A DNA stretch of 33,524 bases, from contig JAURYL010000012.1 of the NCBI GenBank assembly GCA_030653935.1, positions 1-33,524 on the forward strand, in the 5' to 3' direction. This DNA comes from Pseudomonadota bacterium. Its GTDB lineage: Bacteria; Pseudomonadota; Gammaproteobacteria; Burkholderiales; Thiobacillaceae. Every line of letters starts with the position of its first letter. Position 1 is the stretch's first letter. Positions 12,431 through 19,894 of this stretch are shown piece after piece. Below the pieces are notes generated by a model. It was given only the letters and a program-made list of their open reading frames with translations, had not been told where the DNA came from and did not search any database. The position numbers and the translations under genes are program-made.

Positions 12431-13135
12431 TTACAGGGTTCGCGCCACGACCCAGGCGCTGATCTCAAGCGCGCCGGCCTGGCGGGCGGTTTTCGCCAGT
12501 TCGTTGAGGCTGCTGCCGCTGGTCATGACGTCGTCGAGCAGGGCGATGCGTTTTCCCGACAAGTCCCCGTCACATTCGAAGGCGCCACGCAGGTTGCGTC
12601 GCCGCGCCTTGAGGTCGAGCCCGGCTTGCGCGGGGGTGTCGCGTCGGCGTTGGCAGGCGTGGCGGCAGGGGATGTTCAGTAGCGCGCCGAGGCGGCGGCC
12701 GATTTCCATGGCCTGGTTGAAGCCGCGTTCGCGCAGGCGCGCGGGGTGGAGCGGCATCGGCACGATGAGGTCGGGGCGCGGCAGATGCTTCAGTCTCGCC
12801 GCCAGGGCGGTGGCGAAGAGTTCGGCCAGTTCCTGGGCGCCGCCATATTTGCAGCGCTGGATCAGTGCGTCGAGCGGGAAGCAGTAGCTGTATACCGCTT
12901 CGCAGTGTTCGAATTGCGGCGGTTTTTTCAGGCAGGCGCCACAGGTCAGGCCGCCGGGGGAGGGGAGGGCGCAGCGCGGGCAGCGTTGATCCGGCAGCCG
13001 TGGCAGGTCGGCCTCGCAGGCGGCGCAGAGCAGCCCACCCCGGACTCGCGCGGCGCAGAGCACACAGGGCTGCGCGAGGCTGGTCTGCATAAATTTAATG
13101 CAGTTGTTCAGTATCGTGTTGCGTTGATTTGACAA
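12431..13135 (-). CDS. comF: ComF-family phosphoribosyltransferase-like protein
   Basis: A 234-residue protein. The N-terminus has four zinc-ribbon-like cysteine pairs (CVLC, CAAC, CPRC, CGAC). The second half is a type I phosphoribosyltransferase fold with VPMPLHPARLRERGFNQAME and the PRPP loop IALLDDVMTSGSSLNELA. ComF proteins take part in single-strand DNA uptake and processing during competence, though most proteobacterial members are uncharacterised. The TTG start at 13135 is supported by a perfect AAGGAGG 5 bases upstream; the first internal ATG is at 13090. It is divergent from the biotin operon, a common neighbourhood in betaproteobacteria. Confidence 0.9.
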   Translation of the reverse strand: MSNQRNTILNNCIKFMQTSLAQPCVLCAARVRGGLLCAACEADLPRLPDQRCPRCALPSPGGLTCGACLKKPPQFEHCEAVYSYCFPLDALIQRCKYGGAQELAELFATALAARLKHLPRPDLIVPMPLHPARLRERGFNQAMEIGRRLGALLNIPCRHACQRRRDTPAQAGLDLKARRRNLRGAFECDGDLSGKRIALLDDVMTSGSSLNELAKTARQAGALEISAWVVARTL

Positions 13136-13204
13136 GCGTGCCTCCTTACTTGAACATGCCGCGACTTTTTTCTAGTTTGCCGCGAGTTTCGCGCGCTTCT
13201 CGTC

Positions 13205-13591
13205 ATGCCCGATAAACATCTCATCACGGCCGATTCCTGCAAGCGTTCCGCGCGCTTGTTCAATTACGGCACGATTGCCGGCGCCTTGTTGCCGATTCCC
13301 CTGGGCATGCTCTGGGTGGCCGGTTCCATGTTCGTCTATGCCGCCAATGCACACCACCCGGATCCGCGTGTGGCGCACTACATCCGCTGGGCCGGTTATC
13401 GCTTCTATGCGGTGGCGGGCACGATGACGGTGTTCTCCAACGATCTGGCGGCATTTCTCGGGGGCGGTTCCAAGGGCTGGCTGGCAGTCTGGGCGCTGGC
13501 TGTCGTGGCCCTGGTGCCCTGGTCGCTGTATGACATCTGGAAAGCCGGTCGTGAAGACTGGAAAGACATCGAAGTGGAGAAACACGCATGA
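13205..13591 (+). CDS. Small membrane protein of unknown function, first gene of the biotin operon
   Basis: A 128-residue protein with about three hydrophobic segments (near residues 22-46, 62-86 and 92-112), the last within [20 protein letters not shown], then a charged tail. I do not recognise a family. Its stop overlaps the bioB ATG by 4 bases, so it is translated with bioB. A role linked to biotin or its precursors is only a guess from position. Confidence 0.75.
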   Translation: MPDKHLITADSCKRSARLFNYGTIAGALLPIPLGMLWVAGSMFVYAANAHHPDPRVAHYIRWAGYRFYAVAGTMTVFSNDLAAFLGGGSKGWLAVWALAVVALVPWSLYDIWKAGREDWKDIEVEKHA

Positions 13592-14577
13592 CCGACCTTT
13601 CTCAAGCCGTTGCCGCCAAGTCCTGGTCCCTGGCCGAGGTGGAAGCGCTCTACGCGCTGCCGTTCAATGATTTGCTGTTTCAGGCGCAGAACGTGCACCG
13701 CCAGCATTTCGACGCCAACGCGGTGCAGTTGTCCACGCTGTTGTCGATCAAGACCGGCGGTTGTTCCGAGGACTGCGGTTATTGCTCGCAATCCGCGCGC
13801 CACGATACCGGCCTGGAGCGGGAGAAATTGCTCGATGTGTCGGCGGTGGTGGAAGCCGCGAAGGCCGCCAAGGATGCCGGCGCCACCCGTTTCTGCATGG
13901 GCGCGGCCTGGCGCGGCCCGAAGGACAAGGATCTTGGCGCGGTCACCGAGATGGTGCGCGAGGTGAAGGCGTTGGGCATGGAAACCTGCGTGACCCTGGG
14001 TATGTTGAAGCCCGGTCAGGCGGAACAGCTCAAGGAAGCCGGGCTCGATTATTACAACCACAATCTGGACACCGCCGCCGAGTTCTACGGCCAGGTCATC
14101 ACCACCCACACCCACAATGACCGCCTGAATACCCTGACCCAGGTGCGCGGCGCCGGCATCCATGTCTGTTGCGGCGGCATCATCGGCATGGGCGAGAGCC
14201 GCCGGATTCGCGCCGGGCTGGTCATGGAACTGGCCAACCTGAACCCGCAGCCGGAATCGGTGCCGATCAACTTGCTGGTGAAGGTGCCGGGTACGCCGAT
14301 GGCGGAGGGGGCGGATCTCGACCCGTTCGAGTTCGTGCGTACCGTCGCCGTGGCGCGCATCACCATGCCCGCTTCGCATGTCCGCCTTTCCGCCGGCCGC
14401 CAGGAACTGGGCGAGGCGGTGCAGGCCTTGTGCTTCCTGGCCGGCGCCAACTCGATATTCTGCGGTGACCGACTGCTCACCACCGGCAACCCGGAAGCGG
14501 AGGCCGACAACGCCCTGTTCAGCAAGCTTGGCCTGTATGGCGAGCCGGTGCAGGGCCGGCGCTGCGCCGGGCACTGA
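13588..14577 (+). CDS. bioB: Biotin synthase
   Basis: A 329-residue radical-SAM enzyme that inserts sulfur into dethiobiotin. The SAM-cluster motif [13 protein letters not shown] has Cys59, Cys63 and Cys66. The core continues with [35 protein letters not shown] (auxiliary [2Fe-2S] ligand region) and [14 protein letters not shown]. The length is normal. It follows the membrane protein with a 4-bp overlap and is separated from bioF by a 111-bp gap holding a palindromic repeat. Confidence 0.97.
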   Translation: MTDLSQAVAAKSWSLAEVEALYALPFNDLLFQAQNVHRQHFDANAVQLSTLLSIKTGGCSEDCGYCSQSARHDTGLEREKLLDVSAVVEAAKAAKDAGATRFCMGAAWRGPKDKDLGAVTEMVREVKALGMETCVTLGMLKPGQAEQLKEAGLDYYNHNLDTAAEFYGQVITTHTHNDRLNTLTQVRGAGIHVCCGGIIGMGESRRIRAGLVMELANLNPQPESVPINLLVKVPGTPMAEGADLDPFEFVRTVAVARITMPASHVRLSAGRQELGEAVQALCFLAGANSIFCGDRLLTTGNPEAEADNALFSKLGLYGEPVQGRRCAGH

Positions 14578-14591
14578 TCGCCGTCACTCGC

Positions 14592-14646
14592 AGCGCCGGC
14601 TTCGTTGTTCTGATCAGGCCCACAAAGCCGGCTGGAAGCCGGCGCT
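14592..14646. repeat. REP-like inverted repeat between bioB and bioF
   Basis: AGCGCCGGCTTC (14592-14603) and GAAGCCGGCGCT (14635-14646) are perfect 12-bp inverted arms, with a further GCCGGC in the loop. No T-run follows, so it is probably a REP-like element that may stabilise the bioB mRNA rather than a terminator. Confidence 0.75.
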
Positions 14647-14688
14647 ACATATACGCCCGATTTCAGCTTCCGGGGTGGCGTAGCCGCC

Positions 14689-16005
14689 GTGACCATTCGC
14701 TTGTCTTCCATGCTCCCCAGCCAGCTCCACTCCGCCCTCGCTGATCTCGACGAGCAGGGCCTGCGCCGTCGCCGCCGAGTGCTGGACGGCGTCCAGGGTG
14801 CGCGGGTGGTGCTGGACGGGCGGGAATATCTATCGTTTACCAGTAACGATTACCTGGGCCTGGCCGGGCACCCGGCCATCGCCGCGGCGGCGCAAGCGGC
14901 GGCGGCCGAGTTCGGTGTCGGCGCCGGCGCCGCGCATTTGCTCAGCGGTCATCACCGTTTGCACGAGACGCTGGAACAGGAACTCGCGGCCTTCGTCGGC
15001 ATGCCGGCGGCGTTGTTGTTCTCCACCGGCTACATGGCCAACCTGGGCGTAATCCAGGCCCTGCTCGACCGTCACGGCGAGGTATTCGAGGATCGTCTCA
15101 ACCACGCTTCCCTGGTCGACGCGGCCCTGCTTTCGCGCGCGAAGCTGAGCCGCTACCCGCATCTCGACCTGGTCACGCTGGAGCGTCAACTCGCCGCCAG
15201 CAGCGCGCGGGTGAAGCTGATCGCCAGCGACACGGTGTTCAGCATGGATGGCGACCTGGCGCCGGTGGCCGAACTGCTGGCGCTGGCCGAAAAATATGAC
15301 GCCTGGCTCTATCTCGATGACGCGCACGGGTTTGGGGTGCTGGGTGAGGCGGGCGAGGGCGCCACTTCGCTGTTGACTGTTCCGGTGCGTGAGGGTGTGC
15401 CAGGTGAGACCTTCTCCCCCCTTTTTCAAAGGGGGGCGGGGGGGGATTTGCGGACGTCCGAGCGGGCGCAACCCTTGGAGAAATCCCCCCCAGCCCCCCT
15501 TTTGCAAAGGGGGGGGCAACCCCCGCCACGCCTCATCTACCTCGCCACCCTTGGTAAGGCGGCCGGTGTTTCCGGCGCTTTTGTGGCCGGTAGCGACGAA
15601 CTGGTCGAGTGGCTGGTGAACAAGGCGCGCACTTATATCTACACCACCGCGCAGCCACCTCTGCTGGCGGCTGCGGTGAGCGCCAGCTTGAAGCTGATCG
15701 CGGCCGAACCCTGGCGGCGGCGGCGCCTGGCCGAGCTGGTGGCGCGACTGAAGGCCGGGATGGCGGGCTTGCCCTGGACCTTGCTGGCTTCGGATACGCC
15801 GATCCAGCCCTTGCTGGTGGGCGATGCCCATGCCTCGCTGGCGCTGGCCGATGGCCTGCGCCAGCGAGGCATCCTGATTCCCGCCATTCGCCCGCCGACG
15901 GTGCCGAATGGCACGGCGCGCCTGCGCGTTTCCCTGTCCGCCGCGCACACGGTGGAAGACGTGGACGAACTGCTCGCGGCGCTGCGCGCGTTGGCGGTCG
16001 CATGA
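14689..16005 (+). CDS. bioF: 8-amino-7-oxononanoate synthase with an in-frame palindromic insertion
   Basis: PLP-dependent condensation of pimeloyl-ACP with alanine. It has 438 residues from a GTG (ATG at 14710 also possible), clearly longer than the usual 385-395. SFTSNDYLGLAGHP, the STGYMANLG region, DTVFSMDGDLAPV, LYLDDAHGFGVLGE (Asp210 onward) and the PLP lysine in TLGKAAGVSGAF (Lys290) are all present. In E. coli BioF the corresponding Asp and Lys are 32 residues apart; here they are 80 apart. The excess of about 48 residues coincides with the palindrome pair at 15412-15525 (ETFSPLFQRGAGGDL, KSPPAPLLQRGGQPPP). All catalytic motifs survive, and the rest of the biotin operon is intact, so the protein is probably functional with an extra loop. 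It overlaps bioH by 4 bases. Confidence 0.92.
   Translation: MTIRLSSMLPSQLHSALADLDEQGLRRRRRVLDGVQGARVVLDGREYLSFTSNDYLGLAGHPAIAAAAQAAAAEFGVGAGAAHLLSGHHRLHETLEQELAAFVGMPAALLFSTGYMANLGVIQALLDRHGEVFEDRLNHASLVDAALLSRAKLSRYPHLDLVTLERQLAASSARVKLIASDTVFSMDGDLAPVAELLALAEKYDAWLYLDDAHGFGVLGEAGEGATSLLTVPVREGVPGETFSPLFQRGAGGDLRTSERAQPLEKSPPAPLLQRGGQPPPRLIYLATLGKAAGVSGAFVAGSDELVEWLVNKARTYIYTTAQPPLLAAAVSASLKLIAAEPWRRRRLAELVARLKAGMAGLPWTLLASDTPIQPLLVGDAHASLALADGLRQRGILIPAIRPPTVPNGTARLRVSLSAAHTVEDVDELLAALRALAVA
15412..15525. repeat. Palindrome pair inserted within bioF
   Basis: First palindrome: TTCTC6TTTTTCAAAG6CG8ATTT. Spacer: GCGGACGTCCGAGCGGGCGC, then AACCCTTGGAGAAATC. Second palindrome: C7AGC6TTTTGCAAAG8CAACCC. 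The structure and spacer match 11633-11740, and the same element lies inverted at 17730-17832. It introduces G8 tracts at 15438-15445 and 15509-15516 and a C7 tract at 15485-15491 inside the coding sequence. Confidence 0.9.
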
Positions 16006-16727
16006 GCGCCCCCCGGATTTTTCTCCATGGCTGGGGCCTCTCCAGCGTCGTTTGGGCCGATACCGCCGCGCGGCTGGCGGGAACCGCCGTCGATCTGCCG
16101 GGTTATGGCGCCGTGGCGGCAGTTTTTCCCTCTCGCGTTGAAAACCTGGCCGATGCCCTGGCCGAGCAAATCGCGGCGCCCGTCGCTCTGGTTGGTTGGT
16201 CGATGGGCGGCATGGTCGCGCTGGCGCTGACGGCGCGGCATCCGGAGAAGGTGGCGCGCCTGGTGCTGGTGGGCGCTTCGCCCGCCTTCGTCGCCAGTGC
16301 CGATTGGCCGCACGGCATGGCGCCGGAAGTGCTGGCCGAGTTCGCGCGGTCACTGGCGCTGGACTATCGCGCCACCTTGTCGCGCTTTCTTTCTCTCCAG
16401 GCGCGTGGTGGCGACGCGGCGCGCGAGGTGATCGCGCAACTGCGCGCGCGGCTGCGGGTGCAGGCGGAGCCGAGCCAGGAAACGCTGGCCGCCGGCCTCG
16501 AACTGCTGCGCGCGGTCGATCTGCGCGACCAGGTCGAGCGGGTCGTCTGTCCGACACTGGTGATTCATGGCGCCCACGATACGCTTTGCGCGCCGGCGGC
16601 TGGCGCCTGGCTGGCGAGCCATCTGCCGCATGCCCGTCTGGCCGCGCATGAACGCGCCGCGCACGCGCCTTTCCTGTCGCATCCGGACTGGTTCGCCGCC
16701 GAGCTTGAGGAGTTTCTGCATGGATGA
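16002..16727 (+). CDS. bioH: Pimeloyl-ACP methyl ester esterase
   Basis: A 241-residue alpha/beta-hydrolase that removes the methyl group from pimeloyl-ACP methyl ester, closing the BioC-BioH pimelate route. Landmarks: FLHGWGLSSVVW, the nucleophile elbow GWSMGG (Ser67), HGAHDTLCAP (acid residue region) and ERAAHAPFLSHP (catalytic His). The ATG at 16002 overlaps the bioF stop; upstream in-frame starts lie within bioF and are rejected. Its end overlaps bioC by 8 bases, so the three genes are tightly coupled. Confidence 0.93.
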   Translation: MSAPRIFLHGWGLSSVVWADTAARLAGTAVDLPGYGAVAAVFPSRVENLADALAEQIAAPVALVGWSMGGMVALALTARHPEKVARLVLVGASPAFVASADWPHGMAPEVLAEFARSLALDYRATLSRFLSLQARGGDAAREVIAQLRARLRVQAEPSQETLAAGLELLRAVDLRDQVERVVCPTLVIHGAHDTLCAPAAGAWLASHLPHARLAAHERAAHAPFLSHPDWFAAELEEFLHG

Positions 16728-17637
16728 GCAACTGAAACGCGCCATCCGCCGTTCCTTCGAGCGCGCGGCGGCGACTTACGACGAGGCCGCTTTCCTGCAA
16801 CAGGAAGTGGCGCGCCGCCTCGACGACCATTTCGACGGGGTGAAGATCGATCCCGGTCTGATCCTGGATGCCGGCTGCGGCACCGGCTTTGCTTACGATC
16901 TGCTGAAGGCGCGTTTTCCGAAGGCGCGCGTCATCGGCCTCGACATCGCCCACGCCATGCTCTGCCAGGCGCGCGCCCGCCACGGCGAGGCCGGCGGCTG
17001 GAGAAAGTGGTTGGCGCCGCTGGCCACTCGGCAGTTGCCGTTCGCCCCCCTCTGCGCCGATCTGGAACATTTGCCGTTGAAAAGCAACAGCATCGACCTG
17101 GCCTGGTCCAGCCTCGCCTTGCAGTGGGTGGATGATCTGGAATCGACTTTTCGCGGTGTGCATCGGGTGTTGAAGCCGGGTGGCCTGTTCATGTTCGCGA
17201 GCTTCGGCCCGGATACCTTGAAGGAATTGCGCGCCGCCTCTCGCGATGTCGATGGCCATCACCACGTCAACAGCTTCGTCGACATGCACGATGTCGGCGA
17301 TGCCCTGGTGCACGCCGGGTTCAGCAACCCGGTCATGGAGATGGAACATCTCACGCTGACTTACCCGGAGCTGCTCACGCTGCTGCGCGAGCTCAAGGCC
17401 ATTGGCGCCCATACCGTCAAACAGGGCGCCGATCAACGCAGCAGCCGCGGCCTGATGGGCAAGTCGGCGTGGCGGCGGCTGACGGAGAACTACGAACGTT
17501 TCCGCCAGGAAGGCCGCCTGCCCGCTACCTACGAGGTGGTCTACGGCCACGCCTGGGCCGGCGCCAAGGATCGCCTGGATGACGGCCGCCAGGTCATCCA
17601 GATGAAAATGACCAACCGGAAAGGAGGGCTGCGCTGA
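16720..17637 (+). CDS. bioC: Malonyl-ACP O-methyltransferase
   Basis: A 305-residue SAM-dependent methyltransferase that methylates malonyl-ACP so that fatty-acid enzymes can build the pimeloyl chain. MDEQLKRAIRRSFERAAATY opens the protein, the SAM-binding motif LDAGCGTGFAYDLL starts near residue 49, and LAWSSLALQWVDDLE and LKPGGLFMFASFGPDTLKEL are typical BioC segments. The ATG at 16720 lies inside the end of bioH. The C-terminus (TYEVVYGHAWAGAK) is conserved in BioC. The next gene, bioD, is 235 bp away because a palindrome pair occupies the gap. Confidence 0.95.
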   Translation: MDEQLKRAIRRSFERAAATYDEAAFLQQEVARRLDDHFDGVKIDPGLILDAGCGTGFAYDLLKARFPKARVIGLDIAHAMLCQARARHGEAGGWRKWLAPLATRQLPFAPLCADLEHLPLKSNSIDLAWSSLALQWVDDLESTFRGVHRVLKPGGLFMFASFGPDTLKELRAASRDVDGHHHVNSFVDMHDVGDALVHAGFSNPVMEMEHLTLTYPELLTLLRELKAIGAHTVKQGADQRSSRGLMGKSAWRRLTENYERFRQEGRLPATYEVVYGHAWAGAKDRLDDGRQVIQMKMTNRKGGLR

Positions 17638-17729
17638 TGCCGCATGCCGTGTTCACTCGGTGTATTCCCCCCGTCGGGGCGCTTTTCTCGCTAGCGGGTG
17701 ATCCACGCGAAAGCCGAGGGGAAGGTGAC

Positions 17730-17832
17730 TTCCCCCTTTTGCAAAGGGGGATTGAGGGGGATTTCTCCAAGGGTTGTGCGTGTGCGAGCGACCGCAAATC
17801 CCCCCCAGCCCCCCTTTTGCAAAGGGGGGAGT
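17730..17832. repeat. Palindrome pair in the bioC-bioD gap (inverse orientation)
   Basis: First palindrome C5TTTTGCAAAG5 (17732-17750) with ATTGAG5ATTT; spacer CTCCAAGGGTTGTGCGTGTG to GACCGC; second palindrome AAATC7AGC6TTTTGCAAAG6 (17796-17829) and AGTCTCGG. The spacer is the reverse complement of the bioF copy's spacer with several changes. It ends about 40 bp before the bioD start. Confidence 0.87.
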
Positions 17833-17872
17833 CTCGGTTTGGGCGCTCCCTTTTGGAAAATGGAGCGTCACT

Positions 17873-18574
17873 GTGCTGAACGCGCCGCGTGGTTTCTTCA
17901 TCGCCGGTACCGATACCCATATCGGCAAGACCTGCGTCACCGCCGCCTTGCTGCATGCCTACGCCGCGCTCGGCTATCGCGTCGTCGGCATGAAGCCGGT
18001 GGCGGCCGGCGCGGAACTGATCGACGGCTATTGGGTGAACGAGGACGTTGCGCTGCTCACCGCCGCCGGCAACGTGCGGGTGGCGCCGGAGGCGATCAAT
18101 CCCTACTTGTTCAGGGAGGCGATTGCGCCGCATATCGCCGCCGAGCACAAGGGCGTGCGCATCGAGATCCCCCGCATCCGCGAGGCTTATGAAGCACTGG
18201 CCGGCGAGGCCGACCTGGTGCTGGTGGAGGGCGTCGGCGGCTTGTTGGTGCCGCTGTCCGAGGACAAGGACGCGGCCGACCTCGCGGCGGCGCTGGAATT
18301 GCCGTTGATCCTGGTGGTGGGCATGCGTCTGGGGTGTATCAATCACGCCATGTTGACGGTCGCGGCCATCGCCGCGAGAGGGTTGAAGCTGGCGGGCTGG
18401 GTCGCCAATCGCGTCGATCCCACTATGGCCGCCTATGAGGAAAACCTGCGGGCGCTGATCTTGCGGATAGAAGCGCCCCTGTTGGCGGAAACGCCCTTCC
18501 TTGAGCCACCGGAACCGGCCAGGATGGCCGCCGCGTTTGCCCCGAAAAAGCTGGCGAGCCTGCTGTCTCGATAA
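17873..18574 (+). CDS. bioD: Dethiobiotin synthetase
   Basis: A 233-residue ATP-dependent enzyme that closes the ureido ring of dethiobiotin. The P-loop FIAGTDTHIGKTCVTAALL is near the N-terminus, followed by GYRVVGMKPVAAGAE, LVEGVGGLLVPLSED and GMRLGCINHAMLT. The GTG at 17873 is chosen because GGAG lies 7 bases upstream and the protein then begins directly before the P-loop. The longer frame from an ATG at 17774 would translate the palindromic repeat and is rejected. It is the last gene of the biotin cluster. Confidence 0.94.
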   Translation: MLNAPRGFFIAGTDTHIGKTCVTAALLHAYAALGYRVVGMKPVAAGAELIDGYWVNEDVALLTAAGNVRVAPEAINPYLFREAIAPHIAAEHKGVRIEIPRIREAYEALAGEADLVLVEGVGGLLVPLSEDKDAADLAAALELPLILVVGMRLGCINHAMLTVAAIAARGLKLAGWVANRVDPTMAAYEENLRALILRIEAPLLAETPFLEPPEPARMAAAFAPKKLASLLSR

Positions 18575-18610
18575 GACTTATTTTCTACCTTGCTGTCCGA
18601 AAATCCCTGC

Positions 18611-18637
18611 TTGCGCGGAAAAACACGCCGCTATAAT
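18611..18637 (+). promoter_or_regulatory. Promoter candidate for the Rrf2 gene
   Basis: A perfect TATAAT (18632-18637) lies 35 bases before the ATG at 18672. TTGCGC (18611-18616) precedes it with a short 15-bp spacer, so the -35 is weaker. A good GGAGTGAG ribosome-binding site follows. Confidence 0.55.
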
Positions 18638-18671
18638 CATTCCGGATAAAAAACTCTCCTTGGAGTGAGAC

Positions 18672-19133
18672 ATGGTTTTGTCGCGCACCAGTCAATATGC
18701 CGTGCAGGCGTTGATTTACATTGCCACCCAGCCGCCCGGTGAACCGGTGCTGAATCGGGATATCGCGGAGCGCCTCAATGTGCCGGCCGCCTATCTGGCC
18801 AAGATTTTGCAGAACCTGTGCAAGCAAGGGGTGCTGGATTCGTTCCGTGGCCGCCTCGGCGGCTTCTGCTTACGCGATGGCATGCATCGCACCACCCTGA
18901 TGCAGGTGTTGGTGCTGACGGAAGGGCCGGATTTCACCAAGAGCTGCATTCTCGGCCTGAAGGATTGTTCCGACGCGACCGCGTGTCCGATGCATTTCAA
19001 ATGGGTGCCGGTGAAAAAGAAAATCCTGTCGCTGCTCAATGATATGAATCTGGAGGAACTGGCCAAGGCGGTGCTGACCGGCAAGTACCGTCTCTCCGAT
19101 TTGCCGGCCGGCGCCATGCCGCGGGTGGAATGA
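18672..19133 (+). CDS. Rrf2-family transcriptional regulator with probable Fe-S cluster site
   Basis: A 153-residue winged-helix regulator. MVLSRTSQYAVQALIYIATQ and LNVPAAYLAKILQNLCKQGV with the wing SFRGRLGGF are standard Rrf2. Cys92, Cys99 and Cys105 (spacing C-x6-C-x5-C) sit where IscR and NsrR bind an Fe-S cluster. It stands directly upstream of sco and the ccoNOQP operon. A role in controlling respiratory or copper genes in response to O2, NO or Fe-S state is plausible but inferred; it is not clearly IscR because no isc genes are near. Confidence 0.88.
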   Translation: MVLSRTSQYAVQALIYIATQPPGEPVLNRDIAERLNVPAAYLAKILQNLCKQGVLDSFRGRLGGFCLRDGMHRTTLMQVLVLTEGPDFTKSCILGLKDCSDATACPMHFKWVPVKKKILSLLNDMNLEELAKAVLTGKYRLSDLPAGAMPRVE

Positions 19134-19137
19134 CGTT

Positions 19138-19749
19138 TTGCGGTTGACCTGTGGGCTTCCGCGCTGGCTGTGGGCGGTGGCGCTGCTGTTGGCGCTAGGC
19201 GGTTGCGAGCAGTCGGCGAAACCAGCTTTCCGGGGCAGCGATCTGGCTGGCGCCGATTTCGGGCGGCAACTGGCGTTGACCGACCACAACGGTCGCGCGG
19301 TGACGTTGGAGACCTTCAAGGGCAAGTCGGTGGTGTTGTTTTTCGGCTATGTCCACTGTCCGGACGTCTGCCCGACCACGCTCACGGATATGGCCGAGGC
19401 CTTGAAGTTGATGCCTCGCGCGGTGGCGGACAAGGTGCAGGTGTTGTTTGTGACGGTGGATCCGGAACGCGATACCCCGGATGTGCTCAAGACCTATGTG
19501 CCCTATTTCCATCCCGCGTTCCTCGGCCTGCATGGCAGCCCGGCGAAGGTGGCGAAGGTGGCGAACGAATTCCGCGTCGTTTATCGGCGGCATGTGGAGC
19601 CGGGCGCATCCGATTATCTGGTCGACCATTCGGCCGGCAGTTTTGTGCTGGATGGCCATGGCCGCTTGCGCTTGTACCTGCCTTATGGGCATTCGCCTGA
19701 AGACATCGCCCACGATCTGTTGACTTTACTCAAGGCGGATTCGGCGTGA
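19138..19749 (+). CDS. Sco1/SenC/PrrC-family copper chaperone lipoprotein
   Basis: About 203 residues from a TTG at 19138 (another TTG at 19144). The N-terminal signal LWAVALLLALGGC ends in a lipobox, so the protein is probably anchored to the outer face of the inner membrane. The thioredoxin-like domain has the copper motif HCPDVCPTTL (Cys74, Cys78) and the distal His in YLVDHSAGSFVLD (about His164). Sco proteins deliver copper to cytochrome oxidases; SenC-type members assist cbb3 assembly, fitting its place just before ccoN. Confidence 0.88.
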   Translation: MRLTCGLPRWLWAVALLLALGGCEQSAKPAFRGSDLAGADFGRQLALTDHNGRAVTLETFKGKSVVLFFGYVHCPDVCPTTLTDMAEALKLMPRAVADKVQVLFVTVDPERDTPDVLKTYVPYFHPAFLGLHGSPAKVAKVANEFRVVYRRHVEPGASDYLVDHSAGSFVLDGHGRLRLYLPYGHSPEDIAHDLLTLLKADSA

Positions 19750-19756
19750 TTCGTTC

Positions 19757-19785
19757 TTGTCGCTCAAGAGCCCTGCGTCTATACT
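19757..19785 (+). promoter_or_regulatory. Promoter candidate for the cco operon
   Basis: TTGTCG (19757-19762), a 17-bp spacer and TATACT (19780-19785) make a reasonable sigma-70 promoter about 110 bp before ccoN. Two T-runs and no gene follow in the leader. Confidence 0.5.
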
Positions 19786-19894
19786 CGCCCGGCTTTTTTT
19801 TAGGCAGGTTTTTTACCCATTTTTTCGCCGGTTTTGGCGCTGAAACGACGTCCCGGGGTGGTTCTCGGGCGGTGCTGTAACCCTAGGAGGCGTT

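Noticed and set aside
14830-17550. Very long reverse-strand open frame opposite bioF-bioH-bioC
   Set aside because: It lies wholly opposite well-supported genes, has low-complexity Arg/Pro/Ala/His composition and reads through the palindromic repeats. It is a high-GC shadow frame. The same applies to the long frames opposite ccoN-ccoO and nusA-infB.
17774-17872. Longer bioD start at the ATG at 17774
   Set aside because: It would add 33 residues translated from the palindromic repeat. The GTG at 17873 has a good Shine-Dalgarno and places the P-loop at the usual distance.
19757-19770. FNR/ANR box before ccoN (TTGTC-GCTC-AAGAG)
   Set aside because: It matches the TTGAT-N4-ATCAA consensus poorly and overlaps the -35 at a position unlike the usual -41.5 centre.
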